Numbered from the stretch's first letter, positions 33,101-44,328 are shown. The stretch is DNA of 64,000 nt from Pseudomonas sp. PDM18 (GCF_014852585.1 NZ_JACVBX010000015.1:93864-157863), one strand, 5' to 3'. Translations and numbers: made by a program. Notes: a model not told the origin generated them from the sequence alone.

Positions 33101-33129
33101 ATAGTCCGGATCGAAAAAGGCTAAGTCAA
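33101..33129 (-). promoter_or_regulatory. possible promoter of panBCD
   Basis: On the minus strand TTGACT at 33129-33124 is followed, with 17-bp spacing, by a weak -10 GACTAT at 33106-33101, about 45 bases before the panB ATG. The -10 is poor, so confidence is low. Confidence 0.35.
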
Positions 33130-33196
33130 TTGCAGGTGTTACCGGACTGTTACGGCGTTACTGCCAGTGCGCCCTACGCCTGGGGCGCAGCATGCC

Positions 33197-33682
33197 TCAG
33201 GACAGGCGCTCAAGGCCGCTGAACGGACAGGCGGCGAGCAGCTCGGGGAGGGTGCGCCCGTCGGGGAAACGCAGCTGCGGAGCTAGGTCCGCCAGCGGGT
33301 AGAGCACGAAGGCGCGGGCGTGCATGTGGTAGTGCGGTACGGTCAGGCGCGGCTCGTCGATCAGGCGCTCGCCGAACAGCAGGATATCGAGGTCGAGGGT
33401 ACGCGGCCCCCAGCGCTCGTCCTTGCGCACGCGGCCCTGCTCCAGCTCGATGGTCTGCAGGGCGTCGAGCAGCGCGAGGGGCTCCAGGTCGGTATCCAGA
33501 GCGGCCACAGCATTGACGTAGCGTGGCTGGTCTGGCGGGCCCAGCGGGTCGCTGGCGTAGAGCGGGGAGACTACCGCCACCTTGGTAGCGGGGACCTGCT
33601 CCAGCGCCTTCAGAGCGGCTTCCAACTGCTGGCGCGGCTCGGCGAGGTTGCTGCCGAGTCCGATGTACACCCGTTCGCTCAT
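33197..33682 (-). CDS. folK: 2-amino-4-hydroxy-6-hydroxymethyldihydropteridine pyrophosphokinase
   Basis: Supplies the pyrophosphorylated pterin used by the FolP encoded at the left of this window. It has 161 residues: MSERVYIGLGSNLAEPRQQLEAALKAL, then SPLYASDPLGPPDQPRYVNAVAAL, the RWGPRTLDLDILLFG signature with the metal-binding aspartates, and VPHYHMHARAFVLYPLADLAP. The ATG overlaps the end of pcnB (ATGA), as in many proteobacteria where pcnB and folK are neighbours. Confidence 0.96.
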   Translation of the reverse strand: MSERVYIGLGSNLAEPRQQLEAALKALEQVPATKVAVVSPLYASDPLGPPDQPRYVNAVAALDTDLEPLALLDALQTIELEQGRVRKDERWGPRTLDLDILLFGERLIDEPRLTVPHYHMHARAFVLYPLADLAPQLRFPDGRTLPELLAACPFSGLERLS

Positions 33683-35091
33683 TCGCTGCTGGCGCTTTCG
33701 GTGCGCGGCCCGCGACGACGGCGATTGCTGCCGCCACGGCGACGCTTGCGCGGTGCGGGGCTGCCGCCTTCTTCCTGCTGGCTGGCCAGATTGCGGATCA
33801 TGCCGCGGCGTTCACCGTCGCTGGCTTCCTGGTAGTCGGTCCACCAGTCGCCGAGGCCACCGGTTTCCTCGCCAGCGCTCTCGCGCAGCAGCAGGAAATC
33901 GTAGCCGGCGCGGAAACGCGGGTTTTCCAGCAGCAGGTCGGCCTTCTTGCCCTGGCGGCGCGGCAGGCGCTCCTGCATGTCCCAGATCTCGCGGATCGGG
34001 ATAGTGAAGCGCTTGGGCACTGCAGTGCGGCGGCACTGCTCGAGGATCAGCTCATGGGCGGCTTCCTGCATCGCCGGGATCGGCGGCATGCCTCGGTCCT
34101 GCAGCTTCAGCACGCGGGCGGGCAGGGCCGGCCAGAGTAGCGCGGCGAACAGGAAGGCCGGGGTGACCGGCTTGCCCAGGCGGATGCGCTCGTCGGTGTT
34201 GGCCAGGGCCTGGCGCATCAGTTTGCCGGCGTACTCGGGGTCGTCCTTCAGCGCCTTGGCGCTCGCCGGGAACAGCGGGGCGAACAGCTCGTACTCGTTG
34301 AGCAACTCAAAGGTGCGTTCGGCCTTGCCGCTGAGGAACAGCTTGAGGATTTCGTCAAACAGGCGCGCCGACGGGATCTCATTGAGCAGCGGCGCCAGGC
34401 GGCGGATCGGCGCGGCACTGTGCTTCTCGATCTCGAAGTCCAGCTTGGCGGCGAAGCGCACGGCCCGCAGCATACGCACCGGGTCCTCGAGGTAACGCTG
34501 CTCCGGATCGCCGATCAGACGGATCAGGCGGTTGCGGATGTCGCGCACGCCGTGGGCGTAGTCGAGGATGCGCTCGCCGGTGACGTCGAAGTACAGGGCG
34601 TTGATGGTGAAGTCGCGGCGCTGAGCGTCGTCTTCCAGAGTGCCGTAGACGTTGTCACGCAGAATACGGCCGGCCTCGTTGCGGGAGGCGTGGGCGTTAT
34701 TGGCGTCCTCGTCATCTTCGCTGACCGGATGGTTGGCGCGGAAGGTGGCAACCTCGATGATCTCGCGGCCGAAATGGACGTGGACCAGTTTGAAGCGGCG
34801 CCCGATCACCCGCGCATTGCGGAATTCGGCACGCACCTGCTCGGGCGTGGCGCTGGTGGCCACGTCGAAGTCCTTGGGCGGAATACCCAGCAGCGGGTCA
34901 CGTACGCCACCGCCGACGATATACGCCTGGTAGCCGGCCTTGGTCAGGCGCTCCACGACGTTCACCGCGTTCCTGCTGAACTGTTCCCGCCGCAGCGAGT
35001 GCTGATGATTGCCAACGACTTCCGGAGTGGTGCGGACAGCGCGCGGACGGCGCAGTGGGGATCGGATGGACTGGATCAGCTTTTTCAGCAT
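33679..35091 (-). CDS. pcnB: poly(A) polymerase I
   Basis: Adds 3' poly(A) tails to RNAs and so promotes decay. ATG at 35091 (MLKKLIQSIRSPLRRPRAVRTTPEVVGNHQHSL) gives 470 residues. The nucleotidyltransferase core has AYIVGGGVRDPLLGIPPKDFDVATSA with catalytic D74 and D76, then RDFTINALYFD and IRLIGDPEQRYLEDPVRMLRAVRFAAKLDFEIE. The C-terminus is strongly basic (RKRRRGGSNRRRRGPR), typical of RNA-binding tails. It lies downstream of crcZ on the same strand and overlaps folK by four bases. Confidence 0.96.
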   Translation of the reverse strand: MLKKLIQSIRSPLRRPRAVRTTPEVVGNHQHSLRREQFSRNAVNVVERLTKAGYQAYIVGGGVRDPLLGIPPKDFDVATSATPEQVRAEFRNARVIGRRFKLVHVHFGREIIEVATFRANHPVSEDDEDANNAHASRNEAGRILRDNVYGTLEDDAQRRDFTINALYFDVTGERILDYAHGVRDIRNRLIRLIGDPEQRYLEDPVRMLRAVRFAAKLDFEIEKHSAAPIRRLAPLLNEIPSARLFDEILKLFLSGKAERTFELLNEYELFAPLFPASAKALKDDPEYAGKLMRQALANTDERIRLGKPVTPAFLFAALLWPALPARVLKLQDRGMPPIPAMQEAAHELILEQCRRTAVPKRFTIPIREIWDMQERLPRRQGKKADLLLENPRFRAGYDFLLLRESAGEETGGLGDWWTDYQEASDGERRGMIRNLASQQEEGGSPAPRKRRRGGSNRRRRGPRTESASSE

Positions 35092-35306
35092 GTGTGCACT
35101 ATCGGGAATAGGTGTGTGGATGGCATACGCAGGTCTCGGCAAGCCGCCTGATTACGGCGTTTCCTGGAGGATAGCGGGTGTCTGCCGCTGCCTTGAAACA
35201 AATGGCAGCAAATCGAATGCCGTCTGCGCCGCGGCGATTCTAGCATCGTGGGATGGGATGATGAAGAAAACTGAGGAAAGGGACTTGCGGGGAGAGAGCG
35301 GGGGGT

Positions 35307-35691
35307 GTAGCGAAAGCTACTGGGGGAGCCGAGGCTCCCCCCCAAATAGGTGCGTGCTTTGTTTTTATTATGATTACCGGGCTTGTTGTTTTTGTTTGTA
35401 GACCCGACCCTCAAAGCTACCTGCTTCGGGGAACCTTCCACACTTGGAAGGTGTTCAATAGCAAACGGATTGCTTTGGTCGCTGAGTGAGCAATGATCTT
35501 TCGATCCAACCAGTTTTGCGTGCTGTCTCAAGACAGTTTTATTCTTCTTGACTGGTTGCGGGACTGGTCCCGACGGCTACCCTTCTCCAAAAGAATCAGT
35601 TAGCTGCGCCTCCGCGATCTTGTTTTTGTTGTGCTGGAGTCGTTTCGTCTTGTTCTTATTGTGAGTGGTCGTGCTTGTTATTGTTGTTGTG
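35307..35691 (-). ncRNA. crcZ: CrcZ small RNA (Hfq/Crc decoy)
   Basis: Lies between cbrB and pcnB, the known crcZ location in pseudomonads. The predicted 5' end follows a sigma-54 promoter (35703-35717), and the RNA opens with ACAACAACAATAACAAG. At least five A-rich CA motifs are seen on the minus strand: near 35690-35674, 35664-35650, 35634-35620, 35550-35535 and 35400-35360. A strong hairpin (GGGGGAGCC / GGCTCCCCC at 35321-35342) and a small GTAGC/GCTAC hairpin mark the 3' end, but there is no clear T-run, so the end is approximate. Its established role is to titrate Hfq/Crc and relieve catabolite repression. Confidence 0.88.
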
Positions 35692-35702
35692 CCAATAACA
35701 AA

Positions 35703-35717
35703 GCAGATGCCGTGCCA
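35703..35717 (-). promoter_or_regulatory. sigma-54 promoter of crcZ
   Basis: On the minus strand TGGCAC-GGCAT-CTGC, with ten bases between GG and GC. It lies just downstream of the cbrB terminator and 12 bases before the predicted CrcZ start. CbrB activates this promoter in P. aeruginosa; its binding site was not identified by eye here. Confidence 0.85.
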
Positions 35718-35777
35718 ACTTTTGCGAATCCTTATTTTTCAAGGGTTTGCGAGGATTCTCCCCCAGGCGGTAGGCAC

Positions 35778-35816
35778 AAAAAAGCCGGGTTCCCGTTACC
35801 GATGAACCCGGCTTTT
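35778..35816 (-). terminator. terminator after cbrB
   Basis: An 11-bp stem AAGCCGGGTTC / GAACCCGGCTT with a 35-to-40-base overall span and a T-run on the minus-strand side. It separates cbrB from the independently transcribed crcZ. Confidence 0.88.
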
Positions 35817-35853
35817 GTTACGGAGCTTGTCTCCGGTAACAGTGTGAGACCTC

Positions 35854-37290
<1,437 letters not shown>

Positions 37291-37316
37291 GTATTCAGCT
37301 CTCTCGACGTGCTCGT

Positions 37317-40268
37317 TTACTGCTCGGCCGTCGGGCCAGGATGCCGCGGCAAGGTGACGCTGATGCGGGTTCCGCATTCGCGTTCGGGGTCAGCCGGGCT
37401 GTCTATGGTGATTTGCCCATAATGCTCTTCCACGATCGAATAGACCAGTGCGAGGCCCAGGCCGGTTCCTTTGCCCGGGTCCTTGGTGGTGAAGAACGGC
37501 TCGAACAGGCGGTCGATGATCGACTTGGGTATGCCGCTGCCTTCGTCCTCGACGATCAGGTCGATGGTCTGCTCGGAAGCTTCTGTGCGCACGCGGATCG
37601 CGCCATTGGGCGGGGAGGCGTCGCGGGCGTTGGACAGCAGGTTGATCAGCACCTGGGCCAGGCGCTGGGAGTCGCCTTCCACCCAGTGTTCCGGATCGCA
37701 CAGGTTGAAGAACTGCACGTCGATGCTGCGCTTGTTCAGCGACAGCAGGCCGATGGCTTCCTGGGCGACGTCCGCCAGGCATACCGGCTCGGCCGCGACC
37801 TGCTTGCCGCCGGCGTGGGCGAAGCTCATCAGCGACTGCACGATGCGCGACACTCGCTTGGTCTGTTCGAGGATCTGCCCGCTGATCTCGGTCAGCTCGC
37901 CATCGCCTTCGCGTTCTTCCCGCAGGTTCTGCGCCAGGCAGGCGATGCCGGTGATGGGGTTGCCGATCTCGTGGGCCACGCCGGCGGCGAGGCGGCCGAT
38001 GGAGGCCAGGCGCTCGGAGTGGATCAGCTTGTCTTCCAGGGACTGGGTTTCGGTGAGGTCTTCGACCAGCAGTACCAGGCCACTGTTACCGGGCGCGAGG
38101 GGTTCCTCGATGGCCGCCTTGTGCAGGTTCAGCCAGCGGGTCTGGCCCTCGATGGTCAGGCGCTGCTTGTGCAGGTGTTCGTCCGGCGCGTCGATGAAGC
38201 CTTCCAGCAGGCCGCGCCATGGATCGGGCAGGGCGGCCAGGCGCGAGCCGACCACGCGCTGCGCGCTGACCCCGGTGAGGTCCTCGATGGCGCGGTTCCA
38301 CATGAGGATTTCCTGGTCCTTGGCCAGCGAGCACACGCCCATTGGCAAGTCCTGCAGGGTCTGGCGGTGGTAGCGGCGCAGGGTGTCGAGTTCGGCAGCG
38401 AGGCCAGTTAGCCGGGAGTGGTAGTCCTCCAGGCGGCTCTCGATGAAGTGGATGTCTTCGGTGACGTAGGCTTCGCTGCTGGCCTTGTAGGGCAGGAAGG
38501 TTTCCACCATGTCCTGTGCCACGCTCGGGCCCATGAGGCCTGAGAGGTTCGCTTCGATGCGGTCTCGCAGGCGGCGCAGGGCGTAGGGGCGGCGTTCGTC
38601 GAAGGGCAGGTGCAAGTCGCGCAGGGCCTGCTCCACTTCGCGCTGGGCGGTTTTCGCGCCCAGTGGCTTGGCCAACTGGCTGGCGAACTCCTGCGGGGAA
38701 ACGGCGATCAGTTCGCGGCGCTGCGGGCGGCGTACGTTGTCCACGGCGCAGGCCTCGGCGGCGCCTTTCTCTTCATCGCTGGCTTCGGTGAACAGCGAGA
38801 CCAGGGTGAACACCAGCACGTTGGCGGCCAGCGAAGCGAGCGCGGCGAGGTGCCAGGTAGTGTCGTCGAGTACATAGAGCGAGTTGAACAGCGGCAGATA
38901 GATGCTCTGCATGTTCGCTACCAGCGGGGTGAGCATGGTCGCGCCCCACACCAGCATCCCCGCCACGAGTCCTGCGATGAAGCCGCGGCGGTTGGCGGTC
39001 GGCCAGTAGAGCACGGCTAGCGCGCCGGGGAGAAACTGCAGGGTGGCGACGAAGGAAACGATGCCCAGGTTGGACAGGTCCTGCTCCGCGCCCAGCAGCA
39101 GGTAGAAGGCATAGCCGGCCATGATGATCGCGGCGATCAGTGCGCGGCGGGTCCACTTCAGCCAGCGGTAGATGTTGCCTTCGGCTGGCGGCTGGTAGAG
39201 CGGCAGCACCAGGTGGTTGAGCACCATGCCCGAGAGCGCCAGGGTCATCACGATGATCAGGCCGCTGGCGGCGGAGATGCCGCCGACGAAGGCGGTCAGC
39301 GCCAGGGCCGGGCTGTCCACCGAGATGCCCAGGCCGAGGGTGAAGTATTCCGGGTTGGTCGAGGCGCCCAGGTGCAGGCCGGCCCAGAGGATCGGCGGCA
39401 CCGCCAGGCTCATCGGCAGCAGGAACAGCGGCAGGCCCCAGCTGGCGCTGAGCAGCGCGCGCGGGTTGAGGTTCTCGGTGAAGGTCATGTGGAACATGTG
39501 CGGCATGACGATGGCTGAGGCGAAGAACACCAGCAGCAGCGTGCGCCACGGCCCTTCGGCGAGCGGCGTGTGCAGGGTGCTCAGGGCTTCCTGGTTCTGC
39601 AGCAGCCAGACTTCCAGGCCGTCCGGCCCGCCGAACACGCCATAGAGGGCGAACAGGCCGATGGAGCAGAGCGCCACCAGCTTCACCAGCGACTCGAAGG
39701 CGATGGCCATCACCAGCCCTTCATGACGCTCGCGGGTGGCGATGTGACGCGCGCCGAAGAGGATGGCGAACAGCGTGATCAGCGCACAGAACGCCAGCGC
39801 CGCGCGGTTGGGCTCGGATTCACGGGTGAGGATGCTGATCGAGTCGGTCACCGCCTGGATCTGCAGCGCCAGCATTGGCAGCACGCCGATCAGCATGAAC
39901 AGCGTGGTCAGCGCGCCGGCCCAGGTGCTGCGGAAGCGGAAGGCGAACAGGTCGGCCAGCGACGACAGCTGGTAGGCCCGCGTGATCCGCAGGATCGGAT
40001 AGAGCAGCACCGGCGCTAGCAGGAAGGCGCCGGAGACGCCCAGGTAGATCGCCAGGAAGCCGTAGCCGTACTGGTAGGCCAGCCCGACCGTGCCATAGAA
40101 GGCCCAGGCGCTGGCGTATACGCCCAGCGACAGGGTGTAGATCAGCGGATGGCGCACCAGCCGGCGCGGAATGAAACCGCGCTCGGTGATCCAGGCGACA
40201 CCGAAGAGGACCATCAGGTAGGAGGCGCTGATCAGGATCAGCTGGGTGAGGCTAAAGCTCGTCAGCAT
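37317..40268 (-). CDS. cbrA: sensor histidine kinase CbrA with transporter-like N-terminus
   Basis: The 983 residues combine a sodium/solute-symporter-like N-terminal half (about 1-500, some 13 membrane segments) with a linker, a PAS domain (about 620-725, [26 protein letters not shown]) and a kinase core. The H-box is [32 protein letters not shown]; the N-box is [16 protein letters not shown]; the G-boxes are [46 protein letters not shown]. It phosphorylates CbrB. The related family protein is reported to import histidine, so this may couple uptake and sensing. The start overlaps cbrX by 17 bases. Confidence 0.97.
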   Translation of the reverse strand: MLTSFSLTQLILISASYLMVLFGVAWITERGFIPRRLVRHPLIYTLSLGVYASAWAFYGTVGLAYQYGYGFLAIYLGVSGAFLLAPVLLYPILRITRAYQLSSLADLFAFRFRSTWAGALTTLFMLIGVLPMLALQIQAVTDSISILTRESEPNRAALAFCALITLFAILFGARHIATRERHEGLVMAIAFESLVKLVALCSIGLFALYGVFGGPDGLEVWLLQNQEALSTLHTPLAEGPWRTLLLVFFASAIVMPHMFHMTFTENLNPRALLSASWGLPLFLLPMSLAVPPILWAGLHLGASTNPEYFTLGLGISVDSPALALTAFVGGISAASGLIIVMTLALSGMVLNHLVLPLYQPPAEGNIYRWLKWTRRALIAAIIMAGYAFYLLLGAEQDLSNLGIVSFVATLQFLPGALAVLYWPTANRRGFIAGLVAGMLVWGATMLTPLVANMQSIYLPLFNSLYVLDDTTWHLAALASLAANVLVFTLVSLFTEASDEEKGAAEACAVDNVRRPQRRELIAVSPQEFASQLAKPLGAKTAQREVEQALRDLHLPFDERRPYALRRLRDRIEANLSGLMGPSVAQDMVETFLPYKASSEAYVTEDIHFIESRLEDYHSRLTGLAAELDTLRRYHRQTLQDLPMGVCSLAKDQEILMWNRAIEDLTGVSAQRVVGSRLAALPDPWRGLLEGFIDAPDEHLHKQRLTIEGQTRWLNLHKAAIEEPLAPGNSGLVLLVEDLTETQSLEDKLIHSERLASIGRLAAGVAHEIGNPITGIACLAQNLREEREGDGELTEISGQILEQTKRVSRIVQSLMSFAHAGGKQVAAEPVCLADVAQEAIGLLSLNKRSIDVQFFNLCDPEHWVEGDSQRLAQVLINLLSNARDASPPNGAIRVRTEASEQTIDLIVEDEGSGIPKSIIDRLFEPFFTTKDPGKGTGLGLALVYSIVEEHYGQITIDSPADPERECGTRISVTLPRHPGPTAEQ

Positions 40269-40428
40269 CGCGCTGGCTCTGCAGGATGAAGGTGACGACG
40301 ATCAGGATCAGCCACAGCAGATACGGGCGGTACCAGGCGCCGTGGGGATCGATCCACCAGTCCATGATGGCCGGTGAGAACAGGTAGATGCCCACGACCA
40401 GAAGCAACACCAGTCGGTAGATGTACAT
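40252..40428 (-). CDS. cbrX: small membrane protein CbrX
   Basis: A 58-residue frame with start ATG at 40428: [58 protein letters not shown]. Two hydrophobic helices flank a Trp-rich, short polar loop. Its last 17 bases overlap the start of cbrA, so cbrA translation is probably coupled to it. A cbrX gene in this position is described in P. putida; the match here rests on position, overlap and membrane character. Confidence 0.85.
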   Translation of the reverse strand: MYIYRLVLLLVVGIYLFSPAIMDWWIDPHGAWYRPYLLWLILIVVTFILQSQRDADEL

Positions 40429-40515
40429 GTCGTCTCTCTCTTGGTTCGGCGGGCAGGCTACCTGTGCGCACAGTCGCCGGCAAGCCGGCGGCCGTTGCCG
40501 GCACCGGGGAGCCCT

Positions 40516-40586
40516 TGTAGGAGCGAGCTTGCTCGCGAACAGGCCCGATGACGCGGTTCGGGTTCGCGAGCAAGCTCGCTCCTACA
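40516..40586. repeat. REP-type inverted pair
   Basis: Two head-to-head copies of a 25-bp REP unit (TGTAGGAGCGAGCTTGCTCG and its complement) around a 21-base centre. It is the typical Pseudomonas REP doublet, intergenic between gluQ and cbrX. A second doublet occurs at 44242-44312. Confidence 0.9.
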
Positions 40587-40606
40587 GAAGAGCAGTCTTT
40601 ACCAGT

Positions 40607-41494
40607 CTAGAGCCGCGCATCTTCCAGCGTCAGGCTGTGGGGGATCGCATTGGCATCCCAGTGCGCGGTGCCCCAGGCGAGCACCTCGTGCGGCGTGGCC
40701 TGCAGCAGCTCGGTGGGCGGTTTCTGTCCCAGTGCCTTCAAGGCGCGCACCAGCAGCGGGGCGGCCTGGTCGGCTTCCAGTGGCGGCGATCGGTAGGACT
40801 TGCCGAGCTTGTGGCCGTCGGGCTGGATGATCAGCGGCACGTGCAGGTAGCGCGGGGCGGCGATGCCCAGCAGTTCCTGCAGGTAGAGCTGGCGCGGGGT
40901 GTTGTCCAGCAGGTCGGCGCCGCGAACGATGTCGGTAACACCCTGCCAGGCATCGTCCAGCACTACCGCCAGTTGGTAGGCGAACAACCCGTCGCGGCGG
41001 CGGATGACGAAGTCGCCCACTTCGCGGCCCAGGTGCTGATGGAATTCGCCCTGCAGGCGATCGGTGAAGCGGTAGTCCAGCTCCGGCACGCGGATGCGGA
41101 TGGCGACGTCGCCGTGCCAGTCATGCTGGGCATCGCGACAGGTGCCGGGATAGATGCCGTTGCTGCCTTCGAGTTGTTTGCGCGAGCAGGTGCAGGCATA
41201 GGCCAGGCCGCTGCGCAGCCATTGCTCGACCTGGGCGGCGTAGGCCTCGCCGCGCTCGCTCTGGCGCTCGACTGGGCCGTCCCATTCGAAGCCGTAGCGC
41301 TCGAGCGTCTCTAGGATGGCTGCCTGGGCGCCAGGCATTTCGCGCGGTGGGTCGAGGTCTTCCATGCGCACCAGCCACTTTCCCCCCACGGCGCGCGCGT
41401 CCAGGTAGGAAGCCACTGCCGCCACCAGCGAGCCGAAGTGTAGGTAGCCGCTGGGCGTGGGGGCGAAGCGTCCGACGTAGCGGGAGGCGGGCAT
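40607..41494 (-). CDS. gluQ: glutamyl-Q tRNA(Asp) synthetase
   Basis: Attaches glutamate to queuosine in tRNA-Asp; a truncated GluRS paralogue of 295 residues. The HIGH-like motif is GRFAPTPSGYLHFGSLVAAVASYLDAR and the KMSKS-like motif is GHKLGKSYRSP. A zinc site is visible as CTCSRKQL and YPGTCR. There is no anticodon-binding domain, which distinguishes it from GltX. It lies 70 bases downstream of dksA in the conserved dksA-gluQ pair, with a terminator between. Confidence 0.95.
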   Translation of the reverse strand: MPASRYVGRFAPTPSGYLHFGSLVAAVASYLDARAVGGKWLVRMEDLDPPREMPGAQAAILETLERYGFEWDGPVERQSERGEAYAAQVEQWLRSGLAYACTCSRKQLEGSNGIYPGTCRDAQHDWHGDVAIRIRVPELDYRFTDRLQGEFHQHLGREVGDFVIRRRDGLFAYQLAVVLDDAWQGVTDIVRGADLLDNTPRQLYLQELLGIAAPRYLHVPLIIQPDGHKLGKSYRSPPLEADQAAPLLVRALKALGQKPPTELLQATPHEVLAWGTAHWDANAIPHSLTLEDARL

Positions 41495-41520
41495 GGCTGG
41501 GCGTCTCTTTATTCAGCACC

Positions 41521-41549
41521 AACGAAACGGGGCGCCGCAGCGCCCCGTT
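41521..41549 (-). terminator. terminator between dksA and gluQ
   Basis: Perfect 10-bp stem AACGGGGCGC / GCGCCCCGTT with a 4-base loop and TTTCGTT on the minus-strand side. It would limit dksA readthrough into gluQ, as reported for this gene pair in other bacteria. Confidence 0.8.
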
Positions 41550-41564
41550 CGGGATCAACCAGAC

Positions 41565-42008
41565 TCAGGAGCCCAGCTGCTTTTCCTTGATTTCCGCCAG
41601 GGTCTTGCAGTCGATGCAAAGGGTGGCGGTGGGGCGGGCTTCCAGACGGCGGATGCCGATCTCGACGCCGCAGGAATCGCACCAGCCGTAATCGTTGTCT
41701 TCGATCAGCTGCAGGGTCTCGTCGATCTTCTTGATGAGCTTGCGCTCGCGGTCGCGGGCGCGCAGCTCCAGGCTGAACTCTTCTTCCTGGCTGGCACGGT
41801 CGGCCGGGTCGGGGAAGTTGGCCGCTTCGTCCTGCATGTGGTGCACGGTGCGGTCCACTTCTTCCATCAGCTCAACTTTCCATTTGTTGAGGATGGAGGT
41901 GAAGTGCGCGCGCATGCGATCACTCATGTACTCCTCGCCCTTGGTTTCCTGGTAGGGCTCGAAGCCACGAATCAGTTGGCTGCTCTGTTGCTTTGCTTTG
42001 GTGGGCAT
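41565..42008 (-). CDS. dksA: RNA polymerase-binding transcription factor DksA
   Basis: Works with ppGpp to repress rRNA and activate amino-acid promoters. It has 147 residues. The coiled-coil (about 33-105) ends near the DPADRASQEEEFSLELRARDRERKL tip region with its acidic residues. The four-cysteine zinc finger CDSCGVEIGIRRLEARPTATLCIDC is intact, so this is the zinc-binding version. The upstream leader carries an inverted repeat (42102-42131). The triple rRNA promoter at the right end of this window is an expected target. Confidence 0.97.
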   Translation of the reverse strand: MPTKAKQQSSQLIRGFEPYQETKGEEYMSDRMRAHFTSILNKWKVELMEEVDRTVHHMQDEAANFPDPADRASQEEEFSLELRARDRERKLIKKIDETLQLIEDNDYGWCDSCGVEIGIRRLEARPTATLCIDCKTLAEIKEKQLGS

Positions 42009-42101
42009 GGATGACCGCCTCTCACTTCGCTAATCCTCTCGCGGATGGTCCCTCTCCGGCACCGCCGGCCCCGCGCTCGCAGCGGGCGAACTTACCAGAA
42101 C

Positions 42102-42131
42102 GATAACCGCGATGCTACTCCCGGTTATCGA
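42102..42131. promoter_or_regulatory. inverted repeat in the dksA / aminotransferase intergenic region
   Basis: CGATAACCG and CGGTTATCG form perfect 9-bp arms around a 12-base loop, about 95-120 bases before the dksA start. The rest of the 333-base gap (42009-42341) holds a weak -10-like TTAGAAT at 42304 for the aminotransferase and no gene. Confidence 0.5.
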
Positions 42132-42341
42132 GCCTGCCAGTACCCGCACATGACCTGATCGCCAGGTCGGCGACCCACCGGTCATCGCCAGTGGGTTTTT
42201 CGACAAACCTGAGCAGAATCGTCGGCGTTCGCCAGACGAAGCCTGCAAGTTCCCGGAGGCCACGCATCGAAGGCGCGGCTGCCCAGAATTCATCAGTGGC
42301 CTGTTAGAATCCCGGCTCTGTCGCAAAGTTCGGAATATTCC

Positions 42342-43514
42342 ATGGCCACCACCTTCAGTGCGCGCAGCCGCGCCATCGAACCCTTCCACGTCATGGCGCT
42401 GCTGGCGCGGGCCAACGAGCTGCAGGCCGCGGGCCACGACGTCATCCACCTGGAAATCGGCGAGCCGGACTTCACCACCGCCGCGCCCATCGTCGAGGCC
42501 GGGCAGAAGGCCCTGGCAAATGGTCACACGCGCTATACCGCCGCACGTGGTCTGCCGGCCCTGCGTGAAGCCATCGCTGGCTTCTACGCCCAGCGCTACG
42601 GCCTGTCGATCGACCCGCAACGTATTCTCGTGACGCCCGGTGGCTCCGGTGCCCTGCTGCTCGCCAGCAGCCTGCTGGTGGACCCGGGCAAGCACTGGCT
42701 GCTGGCCGATCCGGGCTACCCGTGCAACCGTCACTTCCTGCGCCTGGTGGAAGGCGCTGCGCAACTGGTGCCGGTTGGCCCGGAGAGCCGTTACCAGCTC
42801 ACCCCGGAACTCATTGAGCGGCACTGGGATCAGGACAGTGTAGGCGCTCTGGCGGCGTCGCCGGCGAATCCTACGGGCACCCTGTTGCACAAGGACGAAC
42901 TCGCCGCGCTGTCTTGCGCTCTGAAGGCGCGCGGCGGCCACCTGGTGGTGGACGAGATCTACCACGGCCTGACGTACGGCCTGGATGCTCCCAGCGTGCT
43001 GGAAGTGGATGACGACGCCTTCGTCCTCAACAGTTTCTCCAAATATTTCGGCATGACCGGCTGGCGCCTGGGTTGGCTGGTGGCGCCGTCCGAAGCGGTG
43101 GGCGAACTGGAGAAACTGGCGCAGAACCTGTACATCAGCGCGCCGAGCATGGCCCAGCATGCGGCGCTGGCCTGCTTCGAGCCGGCGACCCTGGCGATCC
43201 TCGAAGAACGCCGCGAAGAGTTCCGCCGCCGCCGCGACTACCTGCTGCCGGCGCTGCGCGAACTGGGCTTCGGTATCGCCGTGGAGCCGGAGGGTGCGTT
43301 TTATCTGTATGCGGATATCAGCGCCTTCGGTGGCGATGCCTTCGCCTTCTGCCAGCACTTCATCGAGACCGAGCATGTGGCCTTCACGCCCGGCATCGAT
43401 TTCGGGCGTTACCAGGCCTCGCACCACGTGCGTTTTGCCTACACCCAGAGCGTCGAGCGCCTGCAGCAGGCGGTGGAACGCATCGCCCGTGGTCTGAAGA
43501 CCTGGCGTCCCTGA
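42342..43514 (+). CDS. PLP-dependent aminotransferase (class I/II)
   Basis: The protein has 390 residues of fold-type [50 protein letters not shown]. The PLP lysine lies in [20 protein letters not shown]. The [16 protein letters not shown] and [10 protein letters not shown] motifs bind the cofactor, and the substrate arginine region is HHVRFAYTQ. It is annotated as aspartate-type in relatives, but the amino-acid specificity cannot be read from sequence. Its stop overlaps the sfsA start (TGATG), so the two are coupled. Confidence 0.92.
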   Translation: MATTFSARSRAIEPFHVMALLARANELQAAGHDVIHLEIGEPDFTTAAPIVEAGQKALANGHTRYTAARGLPALREAIAGFYAQRYGLSIDPQRILVTPGGSGALLLASSLLVDPGKHWLLADPGYPCNRHFLRLVEGAAQLVPVGPESRYQLTPELIERHWDQDSVGALAASPANPTGTLLHKDELAALSCALKARGGHLVVDEIYHGLTYGLDAPSVLEVDDDAFVLNSFSKYFGMTGWRLGWLVAPSEAVGELEKLAQNLYISAPSMAQHAALACFEPATLAILEERREEFRRRRDYLLPALRELGFGIAVEPEGAFYLYADISAFGGDAFAFCQHFIETEHVAFTPGIDFGRYQASHHVRFAYTQSVERLQQAVERIARGLKTWRP

Positions 43515-44221
43515 TGCGCTTCGAACCGGCGCTGATCGAGGCGCGCCTGATCAAACGCTACAAGCGCTTCCTGGCGGACATCGAGACCGCCAGCGGCGAG
43601 CGGCTCACCATCCACTGCCCCAACACCGGCTCGATGCTCAACTGCATGAGCGAAGGCTGCCGCGTCTGGTTCAGCCGCTCCGATGATCCCAAGCGCAAGC
43701 TGCCGGGGACCTGGGAGTTGGTGGAAACCCCGCAGGGCCGGTTGGCCTGCGTGAATACCGGGCGCGCCAACCGGCTGGTGGAGGAGGCGCTGCTGGCCGG
43801 CACGGTGACCGAGCTGGCCGGCTTCGACGAGCTGCGCCGCGAAGTCACCTACGGGCAGGAGAACAGCCGCGCAGACTTCCGCCTGATGTACGCCGGTAAG
43901 CCTGTGTACGTGGAAGTGAAGAGCGTGACGTTGGGCTTCGATGACACCTCGGTAGCCGCCTTTCCCGACGCAGTTACCCAGCGCGGCGCGAGGCACCTGC
44001 GCGAGTTGGCGGCGCTGGCGCGCCAGGGCATGCGTGCGGTGTTGCTGTATGCGGTGAACCTGTCGGATATCGAGGCGGTTCGCCCGGCTGCGGAAATCGA
44101 TTCGGCTTATTCTGCCGCGCTGGTGGCGGCGCGCAACGCCGGGGTTGAGGTGCTGGCGTATGGGGCGCGAATCGATACCCGGGAGATTCGGCTGGAGCAG
44201 CCGTTGCAGGTGTTGCTCTAG
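43514..44221 (+). CDS. sfsA: DNA/RNA nuclease or sugar-fermentation stimulation protein SfsA
   Basis: ATG at 43514 ([24 protein letters not shown]) gives 235 residues. Family motifs are [46 protein letters not shown], and the nuclease-like [24 protein letters not shown] with D..E.K residues, then [16 protein letters not shown]. It was first described as stimulating maltose genes; the fold is PD-(D/E)XK-like. A longer frame opens at 43073 inside the aminotransferase and is rejected. Confidence 0.93.
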   Translation: MRFEPALIEARLIKRYKRFLADIETASGERLTIHCPNTGSMLNCMSEGCRVWFSRSDDPKRKLPGTWELVETPQGRLACVNTGRANRLVEEALLAGTVTELAGFDELRREVTYGQENSRADFRLMYAGKPVYVEVKSVTLGFDDTSVAAFPDAVTQRGARHLRELAALARQGMRAVLLYAVNLSDIEAVRPAAEIDSAYSAALVAARNAGVEVLAYGARIDTREIRLEQPLQVLL

Positions 44222-44241
44222 GCGGGAGACGGTGCGGGGCT

Positions 44242-44312
44242 GTTCGCGAGCAAGCTCGCTCCTACGCAGGGGCGAACGGTCTGGACCTGCGGGAGCGAGC
44301 TTGCTCGCGAAG
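44242..44312. repeat. second REP-type inverted pair
   Basis: Two inverted copies of the same REP unit as at 40516-40586, with TTCGCGAGCAAGCTCGCTCC and its complement around about 22 bases. It lies in the gap between sfsA and the Rieske gene, which converge here, so it may act as a bidirectional transcript end. Confidence 0.9.
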
Positions 44313-44328
44313 CTATCCGAAAACCTTG

